This document shows positions 8,187 through 18,205 of a stretch of DNA of 64,000 nucleotides, in pieces. This DNA comes from Clostridiales bacterium UBA2432 (GTDB taxonomy: Bacteria; Bacillota; Clostridia; Lachnospirales; Vallitaleaceae). The DNA is taken from NCBI GenBank assembly GCA_002342805.1, contig DDQW01000067.1, forward strand, positions 9,973 to 73,972, in the 5' to 3' direction. A model generated the notes under the pieces. The model saw nothing but the letters and a program-made list of their open reading frames with translations, was not told where the DNA came from and ran no database searches. The position numbers and the translations under genes are program-made. Every line of letters starts with the position of its first letter. The stretch's first letter is position 1.

Positions 8187-11100
8187 ATGTCTAACAAAAA
8201 AGTTATGAAGACGATGGACGGTAATCAAGCCGCTGCATACGTATCTTATGCATTTACAGATGTAGCTGCTATTTATCCGATTACCCCATCTTCTCCAATG
8301 GCTGAGAATGTTGACGAATGGGCTGCCCATGGTCAAAAAAACATTTTCGGACAAGAAGTTAGTGTAACAGAATTACAATCTGAAGGTGGTGCCTCAGGTG
8401 CCGTTCATGGTTCTCTTCAAGCAGGTGCGTTAACTACAACATATACTGCTTCTCAAGGACTTCTGCTAATGATTCCTAACATGTACAAGATTGCAGGTGA
8501 GTTATTACCATGTGTATTCCATGTTAGTGCGCGTGCACTTGCAGGTCATGCATTATCAATTTTTGGTGATCATTCAGATGTAATGGCTGCAAGACAAACT
8601 GGTTTTGCTATGTTAGCATCCGGTAGTGTTCAAGAAGTTATGGACTTAGGTGGTGTTGCTCACCTTGCAACAATTAAGTCACGTGTACCTTTCGTACATT
8701 TCTTTGACGGATTTAGAACATCTCATGAAGTACAAAAAATCGAAATGATTGACTACGAAGATTTCAAACAACTTGTAGACATGGATGCTGTTAGAGCATT
8801 TAGAAATAACGGACTGAATCCTGAGCGTCCTGTAACTCGTGGTACTGCTCAGAATCCTGATATTTTCTTCCAAGCAAAAGAATCAGCAAACAAGTTTTAT
8901 GATGCTGTTCCTGCAATTGTTGAAGACTATATGAAGAAGATTAGTAAAGTTCTTGGTCGTGAGTACAACTTATTTGATTATGTTGGTGCTGCTGATGCTA
9001 CAAAAGTGATTATTGCAATGGGATCAGTTACTGATACAATTGAAGAAACAGTTGAATACTTAATGAACAAAGGCGAAAAAGTCGGAGTACTTAAAGTACG
9101 TTTATATCGTCCTTTCTCAACAAAGCATTTCTTAGCAGCATTACCAGAATCTGTTGAAAAGATTGCTGTATTAGACCGTACAAAAGAGCCGGGAGCAACT
9201 GGAGAACCATTATACTTAGATATTCGTTCTATATTCTACAACTCAGATAGAACACCTCTTGTTGTAGGTGGACGTTATGGTCTTGGTTCAAAAGATACAA
9301 CACCTTCACAAATTCTTGCTGTATTTAAGAACTTAGATGCAGATGCACCTAAGAATAACTTTACACTAGGTATCAACGATGACGTAACTAATCTTTCATT
9401 AAACGAAGACGAAAGAATCGTTACTGAAAAAGAAGGAACACGTCGTTGTAAGTTCTGGGGTCTTGGTTCTGACGGTACGGTTGGAGCGAATAAGAACACG
9501 ATCAAGATTATCGGAGATAAAACAGATCTATATGCTCAAGGTTACTTCAGCTATGACTCAAAAAAATCCGGTGGTATTACTGTGTCTCACTTACGTTTTG
9601 GTAAAGAGAGAATTCAGTCAACATACCTACTTGATGAAGTTGACTTCGTTGCATGTCATAACCAATCCTATGTGGATAAGTATGACTTATTAAAAGGACT
9701 CGTTCAAGGTGGTACGTTTGTACTTAATACACAATGGACTGCTGAAGAACTTAATGAGCACTTACCAGGCGAATTAAAGCGTGAAATCGCTGAAAAAGAA
9801 GTAAACCTTTATATTATCGATGCTGTTGATTTAGCTGAAAAAATCGGTTTAGGTAACCGTATCAATACAATTATGCAATCAGCATTCTTTAAATTAGCAG
9901 ATGTTATTCCGGCAGAAGATGCTGTGAAATTCATGAAAGAATACGCTGAAAAAGCATATGGTAAAAAAGGTGAGAAGATTGTTAAATTAAACCATGATGC
10001 AATCGATGCAGGTCAAGACGCCTTGATTAAAGTTGACGTTCCTGCTGATTGGGCACAAGCTGAAGATACAATTGAAGCTGATGCCAATGTTCCGGAATTT
10101 GTTAAGAATATTCTTCGTCCGGTTAATGCACAAAAAGGTGACTCTCTTCCAGTATCCGCATTTGCCGGTGCAGAAGATGGTACATTCCCACAAGGTACTG
10201 CAGCCTACGAAAAACGTGGTATTGCTGTAAACGTTCCTGAGTGGATTCCAGAAAACTGTATTCAATGTAACCAATGTTCATTCGTATGTCCTCATGCTTC
10301 TATTCGTCCATTCTTATTAGACGAAAATGAAAAAGCAAATTCACCTGAAGGTCTTATTACCGTTGGACCAAAAGGAAAAGGCTTCGAAGGACTTGAGTAT
10401 GTAATGCAAGTAGATATTCTTGACTGTCAAGGTTGTGGAAACTGTGCGGATGTTTGTCCTGCTAAGAGCAAAGCATTAGTGATGAAACCAATCGAAACAC
10501 AAGAAAAAGAGATTGAAAACTGGGAGTATGTATCTGAAAACGTATCTTACAAAGATACTCTTGTTAGCACAGGTACAGTAAAAGGTAGTCAGTTTGCACA
10601 ACCATTAATGGAGTTCTCAGGAGCTTGTGCAGGTTGTGGAGAGACACCATACTTGAAAGATATCACACAATTGTACGGTGACCGTATGTTGGTTGCTAAT
10701 GCAACTGGATGTTCATCTATTTGGGGTGGTTCAGCACCTTCAACAGTATATACAACCAATGCAGAAGGCAAAGGACCCGCTTGGGCCAACTCATTATTTG
10801 AAGATAATGCTGAATACGGCTATGGTATGGCAATGGGTGTTAAACAAATCCGTAAACAACTACTCGTTCAAATGGAAGCTATGTTAGCACTTGATGTCAA
10901 TGCGGATGTTAAGTCTACGCTTCAAGAGTGGATTGACGGCATGAATGATGCAGATCAATCAAAAGTAGCCTCTAAAAAAGTGGAAGCTTTATTCGGAACA
11001 GACCTTGGAAGCGAAGAAGCAAACAAACTTCTTAGCGATATCGAAACAAACAAAGATTATCTTATTAAGAAATCCGTTTGGATCGTTGGTGGTGACGGAT

Positions 11101-11729
11101 GGGCATATGACATCGGTTACGGCGGTCTTGACCATGTACTTGCAAGTGGTGAGAATGTGAATGTACTTGTGTTTGATACAGAAGTATACTCAAATACAGG
11201 TGGTCAATCTTCAAAAGCAACACCTACAGCTGCAGTGGCTAAATTTGCTGCTTCAGGTAAGAAAGTTAAGAAGAAAGACCTTGGTATGATTGCAACAACA
11301 TATGGTTATGTATATGTTGCTCAATGTGCTATGGGTGCTAACCAAAACCAATTCATGAAGGCATTAAAAGAAGCTGAAAGCTTTGATGGACCATCACTAC
11401 TTATTGTTTATGCTCCATGTATTAACCATGGTATTAAAGTGGGTATGGGTAAATCACAAGAGCGTATGGCTAAGGCAGTTGAGGCCGGATACTGGCATTT
11501 ATGGAGATTTAATCCATTACTTGCTGATGAAGGTAAGAATCCATTTGTACTTGATTCAAAAGAACCAACAGCTGATTTCCAAGAATTCTTACAAGGTGAA
11601 GTACGTTACACTTCATTAATGAACCAATTCCCTGAAATTGCTAAGGATATGTTTAAACAAGCTGAACAAGACGCAAAAGAGCGTTATGAAAGCTATGTAA
11701 GAATGGTCAACATGGACTACACAGTATAA
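8187..11729 (+). CDS. nifJ: Pyruvate:ferredoxin (flavodoxin) oxidoreductase
   Basis: A single-chain enzyme of 1180 residues, the normal length for the homodimeric type. It converts pyruvate and CoA to acetyl-CoA and CO2, passing electrons to ferredoxin. In order: pyruvate-binding N-terminal domain (IYPITPSSPMAE), transketolase-like and gamma domains, two 4Fe-4S motifs (CIQCNQCSFVCP and CQGCGNCADVCP), a proximal-cluster cysteine pair GACAGCGETP, and the thiamine diphosphate site GGDGWAYDIG with VYSNTGGQSSKATP. Start set at ATG 8187 behind AAGGAGG; the in-frame ATG at 8079 lies in the -10 box. Strong promoter and its own terminator point to high expression as a central fermentation enzyme. Confidence 0.97.
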   Translation: MSNKKVMKTMDGNQAAAYVSYAFTDVAAIYPITPSSPMAENVDEWAAHGQKNIFGQEVSVTELQSEGGASGAVHGSLQAGALTTTYTASQGLLLMIPNMYKIAGELLPCVFHVSARALAGHALSIFGDHSDVMAARQTGFAMLASGSVQEVMDLGGVAHLATIKSRVPFVHFFDGFRTSHEVQKIEMIDYEDFKQLVDMDAVRAFRNNGLNPERPVTRGTAQNPDIFFQAKESANKFYDAVPAIVEDYMKKISKVLGREYNLFDYVGAADATKVIIAMGSVTDTIEETVEYLMNKGEKVGVLKVRLYRPFSTKHFLAALPESVEKIAVLDRTKEPGATGEPLYLDIRSIFYNSDRTPLVVGGRYGLGSKDTTPSQILAVFKNLDADAPKNNFTLGINDDVTNLSLNEDERIVTEKEGTRRCKFWGLGSDGTVGANKNTIKIIGDKTDLYAQGYFSYDSKKSGGITVSHLRFGKERIQSTYLLDEVDFVACHNQSYVDKYDLLKGLVQGGTFVLNTQWTAEELNEHLPGELKREIAEKEVNLYIIDAVDLAEKIGLGNRINTIMQSAFFKLADVIPAEDAVKFMKEYAEKAYGKKGEKIVKLNHDAIDAGQDALIKVDVPADWAQAEDTIEADANVPEFVKNILRPVNAQKGDSLPVSAFAGAEDGTFPQGTAAYEKRGIAVNVPEWIPENCIQCNQCSFVCPHASIRPFLLDENEKANSPEGLITVGPKGKGFEGLEYVMQVDILDCQGCGNCADVCPAKSKALVMKPIETQEKEIENWEYVSENVSYKDTLVSTGTVKGSQFAQPLMEFSGACAGCGETPYLKDITQLYGDRMLVANATGCSSIWGGSAPSTVYTTNAEGKGPAWANSLFEDNAEYGYGMAMGVKQIRKQLLVQMEAMLALDVNADVKSTLQEWIDGMNDADQSKVASKKVEALFGTDLGSEEANKLLSDIETNKDYLIKKSVWIVGGDGWAYDIGYGGLDHVLASGENVNVLVFDTEVYSNTGGQSSKATPTAAVAKFAASGKKVKKKDLGMIATTYGYVYVAQCAMGANQNQFMKALKEAESFDGPSLLIVYAPCINHGIKVGMGKSQERMAKAVEAGYWHLWRFNPLLADEGKNPFVLDSKEPTADFQEFLQGEVRYTSLMNQFPEIAKDMFKQAEQDAKERYESYVRMVNMDYTV

Positions 11730-11769
11730 TTAAAAGACATTATTATACGAATTTTATATAATTCTATTA

Positions 11770-11809
11770 GCTACCGCACTTACATTTGTTAGTGCGGTAG
11801 CTTTTTTTT
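11770..11809 (+). terminator. Intrinsic terminator after nifJ
   Basis: An 11-bp perfect GC-rich stem (11770-11780 with 11791-11801), 10-nt loop, then eight T. Confidence 0.93.
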
Positions 11810-11820
11810 CTTTTAAAACA

Positions 11821-11829
11821 TGATATAAT
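11821..11829 (+). promoter_or_regulatory. Extended -10 element before the metallophosphoesterase gene
   Basis: TGA-TATAAT at 11821-11829, with no clear -35 because the spacer runs into the T tract of the preceding terminator. It is the only promoter seen ahead of the 13.5-kb gene run to 25351, although internal promoters may exist. Confidence 0.5.
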
Positions 11830-11856
11830 AGAATTAAAAGAAAAGGATTTGAGGTG

Positions 11857-12789
11857 ATGAAAGTGGGAACAATTAAAAGGTTAAATGAATGCTACAAAAA
11901 AGCAGAAGTACTGGAATTTGATGATGAAGATCGAATAATTTTTTTCAGTGACGTTCATCGCGGAGACAATAGTATGTCCGATGAATTTGCACATAATCAA
12001 AATATTTATTATCATGCCTTAGAAAAGTATTATGAGGAAGGATATGAACACTTCGAACTTGGTGATGGAGACGAATTATGGGAACATGCAGACTTTAGAG
12101 TGATTATGAGTGCCCATAGCGATGTTTTCATGCTACTTCGAAAGTTTTTTCGATCCAATCGATTAAGAATGGTCTACGGGAATCATAATATTTATCTGAA
12201 AAACAAAGCATGGGTTAAAAAAAATCTTTATCAATTTGAAGATGAGTATTTGGACCAACGAAAAGATTTATTTGATCAGATATCTGTACCAGAAAGTTAT
12301 ATACTCAAGTATAAAAACACCGGACAGGAATTTCTCCTCGTACATGGACATCAGGGGGACTTGTTTAATGATCGCTTTTGGCCGGTTTCAATGCTTTCTT
12401 TGCGTTATTTTTGGCGATTTTTACATATTATGGGATTTCATAATCCGTCGAGTCCAGCCAAGAACCGCGTGAAGCGTCATAAGATTGAGCTGAACTTTAC
12501 AAAGTGGATTAATCGAAAAAAAGTAGCTATTATATGTGGACATACCCACCGTCCCAAGCTGGCAAAGAAAAATGAAGCACCGTATTTTAATAGTGGGTGT
12601 TGCATTCATCCAAGAGGTATTACAGGCATAGAAATTGCAAAAGGCAAGATTATGTTAATTGATTGGCGCGTAAGACCCGACGAACATGGAAATCTGAAAA
12701 TTTCCAAAAAAATTATTCGAGGGCCATATGATATCAGTAGCTATTATAAATTAAAGCATTATCAAGAAGGAAAAGGAGGAAAAGGATGA
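11857..12789 (+). CDS. Calcineurin-like metallophosphoesterase
   Basis: About 310 residues carrying all the metal-site motifs of the family: FFSDVHRGD near residue 30, LGDGDELWE near 70, YGNHN near 108, VHGHQGD near 165 and CGHTHRP near 228. A two-metal hydrolase of phosphomono- or diesters in the cytoplasm; the substrate is not evident. ATG 11857 is taken as the start, but GTG 11854 and GTG 11863 (better spaced from GAGGTGA) are alternatives. Its stop overlaps the next gene by four bases. Confidence 0.88.
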   Translation: MKVGTIKRLNECYKKAEVLEFDDEDRIIFFSDVHRGDNSMSDEFAHNQNIYYHALEKYYEEGYEHFELGDGDELWEHADFRVIMSAHSDVFMLLRKFFRSNRLRMVYGNHNIYLKNKAWVKKNLYQFEDEYLDQRKDLFDQISVPESYILKYKNTGQEFLLVHGHQGDLFNDRFWPVSMLSLRYFWRFLHIMGFHNPSSPAKNRVKRHKIELNFTKWINRKKVAIICGHTHRPKLAKKNEAPYFNSGCCIHPRGITGIEIAKGKIMLIDWRVRPDEHGNLKISKKIIRGPYDISSYYKLKHYQEGKGGKG

Positions 12790-13202
12790 AAACATATCGA
12801 GAAGAACTTTTCTTTAAAACCGGTCGACGCAGAGAACTTATTAATATTACGTCAGATGTTCAAGTCGCTCTTATTGAAAGTGGAATCAAAGAAGGGCTAT
12901 TGCTTTGTAATGCCATGCATATTACAAGTAGTGTATTTATCAATGATGACGAGATTGGTTTGCATAAAGATTTTGAGCGATGGCTTGAATCCCTAGCTCC
13001 GGAAAAACCTTATGATCGCTATAATCATAATGGGTTTGAAGATAATGCAGATGCACATCTAAAGCGTACGATAATGGGGCGTGAAGTTGTTGTTGCAATT
13101 ACAAATGGAAAATTAGACTTTGGTCCGTGGGAGCAGATATTCTATGGAGAATTTGATGGAAAAAGAGAAAAACGTGTTTTGATAAAAATCATTGGAGAAT
13201 AG
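12786..13202 (+). CDS. YjbQ-family protein (UPF0047)
   Basis: 138 residues matching the compact YjbQ/UPF0047 fold. Visible are the conserved core CNAMHITSSVFINDDE, the N-H-N-containing central segment (RYNHNGFEDNADAHLK) with the family's clustered histidines, and GPWEQIFYGEFDG near the end. Members have weak thiamine-phosphate synthase activity, but their physiological role is unsettled. Coupled by a four-base overlap to the phosphoesterase upstream. Confidence 0.88.
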   Translation: MKTYREELFFKTGRRRELINITSDVQVALIESGIKEGLLLCNAMHITSSVFINDDEIGLHKDFERWLESLAPEKPYDRYNHNGFEDNADAHLKRTIMGREVVVAITNGKLDFGPWEQIFYGEFDGKREKRVLIKIIGE

Positions 13203-13227
13203 CCAAGATGGCAGGAAGAGGTTCAAG

Positions 13228-13497
13228 ATGTTTATATTAGATAAAGCAGAGTTTGTTGAAGAAGTTAAAGCAGAGATGGCAGGGTATGAAGAGATTTCAG
13301 AAGAACTAATTGAGGCATGGGTTGTCAAATTTGAAGATTATGTTTCAAAAAAGAAGAACGAGAAGCTTATTAGAAAAGGTCAAGATGTTCAAATTAAGCT
13401 TGATGATGAAGCGGAGTTATTTAAAATTGTGGACCGTTATCTCGTAGCCATTGAGAATGACGAGATTGAAGCATACTGGCAAGATTGGAAGTTGTAA
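13228..13497 (+). CDS. Hypothetical 89-residue protein upstream of addB
   Basis: A small, highly charged protein with no motif I recognise. ATG 13228 is preferred: it has GGAAGAGG upstream, and it begins the hydrophobic-acidic pattern MFILDKAEFVEEV. An ATG at 13192 in the same frame would overlap the YjbQ gene. It probably forms helices only; there is no membrane segment. It lies between the YjbQ gene and addB with tight spacing, so it is likely co-transcribed. Confidence 0.7.
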   Translation: MFILDKAEFVEEVKAEMAGYEEISEELIEAWVVKFEDYVSKKKNEKLIRKGQDVQIKLDDEAELFKIVDRYLVAIENDEIEAYWQDWKL

Positions 13498-13499
13498 CT

Positions 13500-16400
13500 A
13501 TGAGTTTTCAATTTGTTTTGGGAGCAACAGGGACCGGAAAAACAGAATATGTGATTCAAAAGATGCATCAGCAAAAAGAAGCTGCCATATATATCGTTCC
13601 TGAACAATATACATTACAAGCCCAAGAAGATGTTATAAATCATTCAGAGGCAAAAGGGATATTAGACATTGAGGTATTAAGTTTTAATCGTTTAGTATAC
13701 CGTTATTTTGATGAACTTGGATTAGCAGATACAGCGATGATCAATGACACTGGTAAGAGTATGCTCATTCGTAAGGTACTCGAAAGTAGCAATGAAGCAT
13801 TGGTATGGATTCAAAAACATCGAAAAAAACAAGGCTATATGGATGAGTTAAATAAACTCTTGAAGGAGTGCCATCAGTATAATGTGGATACGCATACATT
13901 AAATGAATATATTCAAAAAGTGTCTCCGGGGTTGCTACAAGATAAGCTTAAAGATTTAAAGGTCTTGCTTAATGAGTTTGATGCATTGATGCATCAAGGA
14001 TATCTAACATCTGAACATGCAGGTATGAAATTAATCGAGCAAATACCCAATATTCAGAGCTTAAGAGAGACTACAATCTATATTGATGGGTTTTATGGAT
14101 TTACGCCTTTGCAATATGCCTTTATAGAGCAATTCATGAATTATTGCAAAGAAATCGTTTTTGTAGTTACGTTACCGGCAGGAACACATGTTGCGGATAT
14201 GAAAAATGAAGCAGATATTTACTATGAATCAAAAAAAATGTTAAGTCGTATTCGTGAGATCGGTGATCGAATGGGGATTATTGAACATGATGCAATATGG
14301 AAAGAAAGGATTTATAGAAGCTCAAAAAAATCACTGCAACATCTCATTGATCACCTTTATCAATATCCTGTAAAGCCCTATCAAAAATCAAGTAATAGCA
14401 TTCGACTTATGGAGAGTGCAACAATTGAGGCAGAGGTTGAAGCTGCTGTCTGTCGAATACATCAGTTGATTACAGAACAGGGCGTTCGTTATCGGGAAAT
14501 AATCCTTTTAGTCTCGGATTTAGATTTGTATAAAACACCCGTTAAGAAAATGTTTGAAAATTATGAAATACCTGTCTTTATTGATCAAAAAGAGACGATA
14601 TCATCCCATCCATTGGTTCAATTTATTTTATCGGCTATGCTATCGATTCAATATAATTTTAAGTATGAAACTATTTTTTATCACTTAAAATCCTTATATT
14701 ACAAAGCGTCTGAAGAAGATATTCATAAGATTGAAAACTATGTATTAGCTCATGGCATTAAGCGTAAGCGCCAATGGGAAAAAACATGGGATGAATACGA
14801 TGCATTGAAAAATGAATTGATCGGTCCCTTCATGGATTTTGCCAATACATTTAAGGCTGCAAAGACGGTTCGTGAACGAACACAAGCGTTATATAGATAT
14901 TTACAAGATATGGATATTCATGTGAAAAACATGGATATGATGCAATATTTTGAAGAAAAAGACCAATTACAGCGTGCAGATAGTTATCTACGGGTTTACA
15001 CCCTAGTTGTGGAACTCTTTGATGAAATGGTCGATCTTATAGGGGATGAACAAGTTACGATTAAAGACTATGCAAGTCTTATAGAAACCGGATTGACGCA
15101 GATAAAAATGGGACAGACCCCACCAAGTGTCGATCAAATTATCGTTGGTGATTTGAGTCGAACACGGTTTAGAGAAGTTGACTATGTCTTTGTTTTAGGC
15201 GTCAATGAAGGAAAGGTTCCTCTTGTACGGGCATCTAATCAACTTCTAACCGATTATGAACGGAGTAGACTATTAGAATTAGGATTAGAATTGGCTCCCA
15301 ACCAAGAAAAAAGTTTGTTCAAAGAACAAATGAATATCTTTATGGGACTAACACGTAGTCGAAAGCTACTACATATTTCTTATGCGCGAGTACTTGAAGA
15401 AAAAACGGAGCGACCGGCAACCCTAATTTTTTTACTTCGTAAAATGTTCCCAAAAGTGACGGTGGAGTCAGCTGGAGAGATTATTGAAGACTATAATAAG
15501 CCCACACGATGCTACGCGCTTTTTAATCGCTTAGTAAGCTTGGCAGGTAGCCGAGCTTTTAGAGAATATGAAGAGGAAATCCAAAAATTGTACATTTTCT
15601 TTAATAAGGCGTATAATAGTGAAGGTAAAATAGGTGTCAACCCCAAACAGTTCATTGAGGGTATCGATTATCAGAATCAACCGGTGAAACTTGAGCCTAT
15701 CAATCAAGATAGTCAATCTAGTGTATCTCAGTTTGAAACATATGCCGCATGTAGCTATAAACATTTTTTGACATATCGATTAGGTGTTCGGGAACGTGGT
15801 GAATACGTTATTTCCATGCCTGATATTGGTATATTGTTCCATCGTTGTTTGGAACTATACATGAAAAAATGTTTTATGCGTCGAATTGATATTCACACGA
15901 TGTCGGTTGCCTTGCGTAATCAGTTAATCGAAGAATCCATCAAAGAAGCTTTGGATATCGATCATATGACAATTTTTACGAGTTCACATCGTAACCGTTA
16001 TCTTATCGTCAAATTAACACGAATATTAAAACGTGCGATTTGGGGTATTGAAGAGCAACTTAAGCGAAGTAAATTCAAGCCAAAAGAGGCGGAGTATAGC
16101 TTTAGTGGACGAGAATTTCCTGTAGATAATCTAACATTAAAAGTTTCGGATCAACACAAGACTTATTTATCAGGTGTTGTGGACCGGGTTGATGAATATG
16201 AGACAGAGGATGCTTTATATTTTAGTATTGTTGATTACAAATCAGGATCCAAAGACTTAGATTTTAATTTAGTTAAAGAAGGCATTCAACTTCAGTTAAT
16301 TATTTATATGAATGTTATTGAAGAAATTAAAGCACATAAAGTACAGAAAAAAGTCATTCCATGTGGAATGTATTATTATCGAATTCAAGACCCTATGTTA

Positions 16401-16862
16401 AATATCAATGATACAGATGTATCGGATATTGAAGATGAACGATTAAAGAGCTTGAAATTAAGGGGGCTTTTACTTCATGATGAACAAATTCTTCGTTACT
16501 TTGATGAGACGATTGATCAATCGTCCCTAGTTGTACCGGCTTCATTGAATAAGAACGGTTCAATATCAAAAAAATCAAGTACGATTGAAGAAGTGGATTT
16601 AGGGACTTTAAAGAACTTTGTTCAAAAAAAAGCCAAAGAAATTGCTACGGATATTTATGATGGTCAGTTAAGTATTACACCCTATAGATATAAAGAGGAA
16701 ACCGGGTGTGACTATTGCCAATACAAAAGTATATGCCGGTTTGACCCGACAAATACGACAGAATATTTTCATCAAATCAAACCGGATTCCAAAGAGAATG
16801 TTTTTGAGGATATGAAAGGAGACCCTGATGGAAGAAGTCATCAAAAAAATCATTCAGATTGA
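13500..16862 (+). CDS. addB: ATP-dependent helicase/nuclease subunit B (AddB)
   Basis: 1120 residues. Walker A is GATGTGKT (residues 8-15). The C-terminal RecB-type nuclease core is marked by IVDYKSG near residue 910. The four iron-sulfur cysteines of AddB are present: Cys751 (CSYKHF) and the CxxCxxxxxC set at 1070, 1073 and 1079. With AddA it processes double-strand breaks and loads RecA. Start at ATG 13500, just after the preceding stop. It overlaps the first V-ATPase gene by 35 bases, and its partner addA is about 12.1 kb downstream rather than adjacent. Confidence 0.95.
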   Translation: MSFQFVLGATGTGKTEYVIQKMHQQKEAAIYIVPEQYTLQAQEDVINHSEAKGILDIEVLSFNRLVYRYFDELGLADTAMINDTGKSMLIRKVLESSNEALVWIQKHRKKQGYMDELNKLLKECHQYNVDTHTLNEYIQKVSPGLLQDKLKDLKVLLNEFDALMHQGYLTSEHAGMKLIEQIPNIQSLRETTIYIDGFYGFTPLQYAFIEQFMNYCKEIVFVVTLPAGTHVADMKNEADIYYESKKMLSRIREIGDRMGIIEHDAIWKERIYRSSKKSLQHLIDHLYQYPVKPYQKSSNSIRLMESATIEAEVEAAVCRIHQLITEQGVRYREIILLVSDLDLYKTPVKKMFENYEIPVFIDQKETISSHPLVQFILSAMLSIQYNFKYETIFYHLKSLYYKASEEDIHKIENYVLAHGIKRKRQWEKTWDEYDALKNELIGPFMDFANTFKAAKTVRERTQALYRYLQDMDIHVKNMDMMQYFEEKDQLQRADSYLRVYTLVVELFDEMVDLIGDEQVTIKDYASLIETGLTQIKMGQTPPSVDQIIVGDLSRTRFREVDYVFVLGVNEGKVPLVRASNQLLTDYERSRLLELGLELAPNQEKSLFKEQMNIFMGLTRSRKLLHISYARVLEEKTERPATLIFLLRKMFPKVTVESAGEIIEDYNKPTRCYALFNRLVSLAGSRAFREYEEEIQKLYIFFNKAYNSEGKIGVNPKQFIEGIDYQNQPVKLEPINQDSQSSVSQFETYAACSYKHFLTYRLGVRERGEYVISMPDIGILFHRCLELYMKKCFMRRIDIHTMSVALRNQLIEESIKEALDIDHMTIFTSSHRNRYLIVKLTRILKRAIWGIEEQLKRSKFKPKEAEYSFSGREFPVDNLTLKVSDQHKTYLSGVVDRVDEYETEDALYFSIVDYKSGSKDLDFNLVKEGIQLQLIIYMNVIEEIKAHKVQKKVIPCGMYYYRIQDPMLNINDTDVSDIEDERLKSLKLRGLLLHDEQILRYFDETIDQSSLVVPASLNKNGSISKKSSTIEEVDLGTLKNFVQKKAKEIATDIYDGQLSITPYRYKEETGCDYCQYKSICRFDPTNTTEYFHQIKPDSKENVFEDMKGDPDGRSHQKNHSD

Positions 16863-17136
16863 GGAACAAGCTCAATCGATTATCAAAGAAGCGATACAAG
16901 AAAAAGAGCGCAAAGAAAAGGAACATGAGGATAAGATTCAAAACCTTCATGAGACGATTATTAATAATGCCCATAAAAAAGTTGAGCAAATACGGGAACG
17001 TGAATTTGAAGAAATCAATGAAAAGAAAACAGCTATGGAAGACAAATGTCAAGCCCGACTTAGTCGTATGCAGGACAATGCCAATCAACAGATGGACCAA
17101 TGGGTCAATGAGTTAGTTAACCGTGTATTAGGCTAG
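16828..17136 (+). CDS. ntpF: V/A-type ATPase peripheral-stalk subunit (G/H type)
   Basis: 102 residues, almost entirely a charged coiled coil, of the NtpF (AhaH, subunit G/H) type that pairs with subunit E to form the peripheral stalk. An AAAGGAGA site stands six bases before the ATG, inside the 3' end of addB, so translation is coupled across a 35-base overlap. First gene of the nine-gene ATPase set. Confidence 0.85.
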   Translation: MEEVIKKIIQIEEQAQSIIKEAIQEKERKEKEHEDKIQNLHETIINNAHKKVEQIREREFEEINEKKTAMEDKCQARLSRMQDNANQQMDQWVNELVNRVLG

Positions 17137-17146
17137 GAGTGTTATT

Positions 17147-18190
17147 ATGATCGGTGGTTTATTTAAATATGGAGATTTATCGACAAAAATTCGTGCAATG
17201 AAAGGTAAAATGCTAACAGAGTACGACTATGAGCAGATGATGATGAAGCCCAATGTCAAAGAAGTTGCTTTATATCTAAAAAATAATACCTATTATAAAG
17301 AGGCGCTTAAGGACTTGAATGAACGCGATATTCATCGAGGTAAGCTTGAAGTTATGCTTTATCGATCGGTGGTTAGTGACGCCTTAAAAATTGCCAAGCA
17401 TCTTAGCGGAACAGAAAAGAAAATCTATCGTTATATTTATCGTAAATTAGAGATAGAAGATTTAAAGAAGATGTTACGGACCTTAGCAACCGGAAATTCT
17501 CTGGAGACCTTAGATCGAGCGGGGTTATTTGTGAGTCGATATAGTAGGATTGATTTTGATAAGTCCTTAGCTGCGACTAATGCCGATGAACTTGTGGAAA
17601 GTTTAGAAGGAACCAATTTTTATGGTCTACTACGCCCTCTTGTTTCTTCAACGGGCGAAGTGGATACCTTTGCTGCAGAGATGATTTTGGATTTATATTA
17701 CTTTCAAAAAACAGCAAAACAGGTCAAGAAAGCCGAATCCAGAACAGATCAACTATTGTTAGAACAATTATTAGGTGTTGAAGCAGATTTTAAAAATATT
17801 TTTTGGATATATCGTGCAAAAAAATATTATCACCTTAATCGTGAAATGATTTTCCGATATTTAATTCCACATAATTATAAACTTAATCAAAAAACACTTA
17901 CGGAAATGATAGAAACAAAATCAATAGAAGCCTTTATCAGCCGTGTGGAGAAAACCTACTATGGTCAGATTATCGATTTTGCCCATGAACGTGTCGAGTT
18001 ACAAGCGATGAGCTTCATATATAAGTTACAGGAGCGAAGTATGCGTCAAAAACCATTTTCAATTGCACCAATTATTGGTTATATGTACTTAAAAGAGACA
18101 GAAGTTCTTAATATTACCAATATTGTTGAGGGCATACGTTATAATATCGGACGAGATAACATCAAGGGCTATTTAGCCGGAGTGAAATAG
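17147..18190 (+). CDS. ntpC: V/A-type ATPase subunit C (d subunit)
   Basis: 347 residues, all-helical, of the AC39/subunit C family, the funnel that links the central shaft to the c-ring. The N-terminal FKYGDLSTKIRAMKGKML and the middle AEMILDLYYF pattern are typical. Placed second in the operon instead of after ntpE as in Enterococcus. Confidence 0.92.
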   Translation: MIGGLFKYGDLSTKIRAMKGKMLTEYDYEQMMMKPNVKEVALYLKNNTYYKEALKDLNERDIHRGKLEVMLYRSVVSDALKIAKHLSGTEKKIYRYIYRKLEIEDLKKMLRTLATGNSLETLDRAGLFVSRYSRIDFDKSLAATNADELVESLEGTNFYGLLRPLVSSTGEVDTFAAEMILDLYYFQKTAKQVKKAESRTDQLLLEQLLGVEADFKNIFWIYRAKKYYHLNREMIFRYLIPHNYKLNQKTLTEMIETKSIEAFISRVEKTYYGQIIDFAHERVELQAMSFIYKLQERSMRQKPFSIAPIIGYMYLKETEVLNITNIVEGIRYNIGRDNIKGYLAGVK

Positions 18191-18205
18191 AAGGGAGACA
18201 GACAA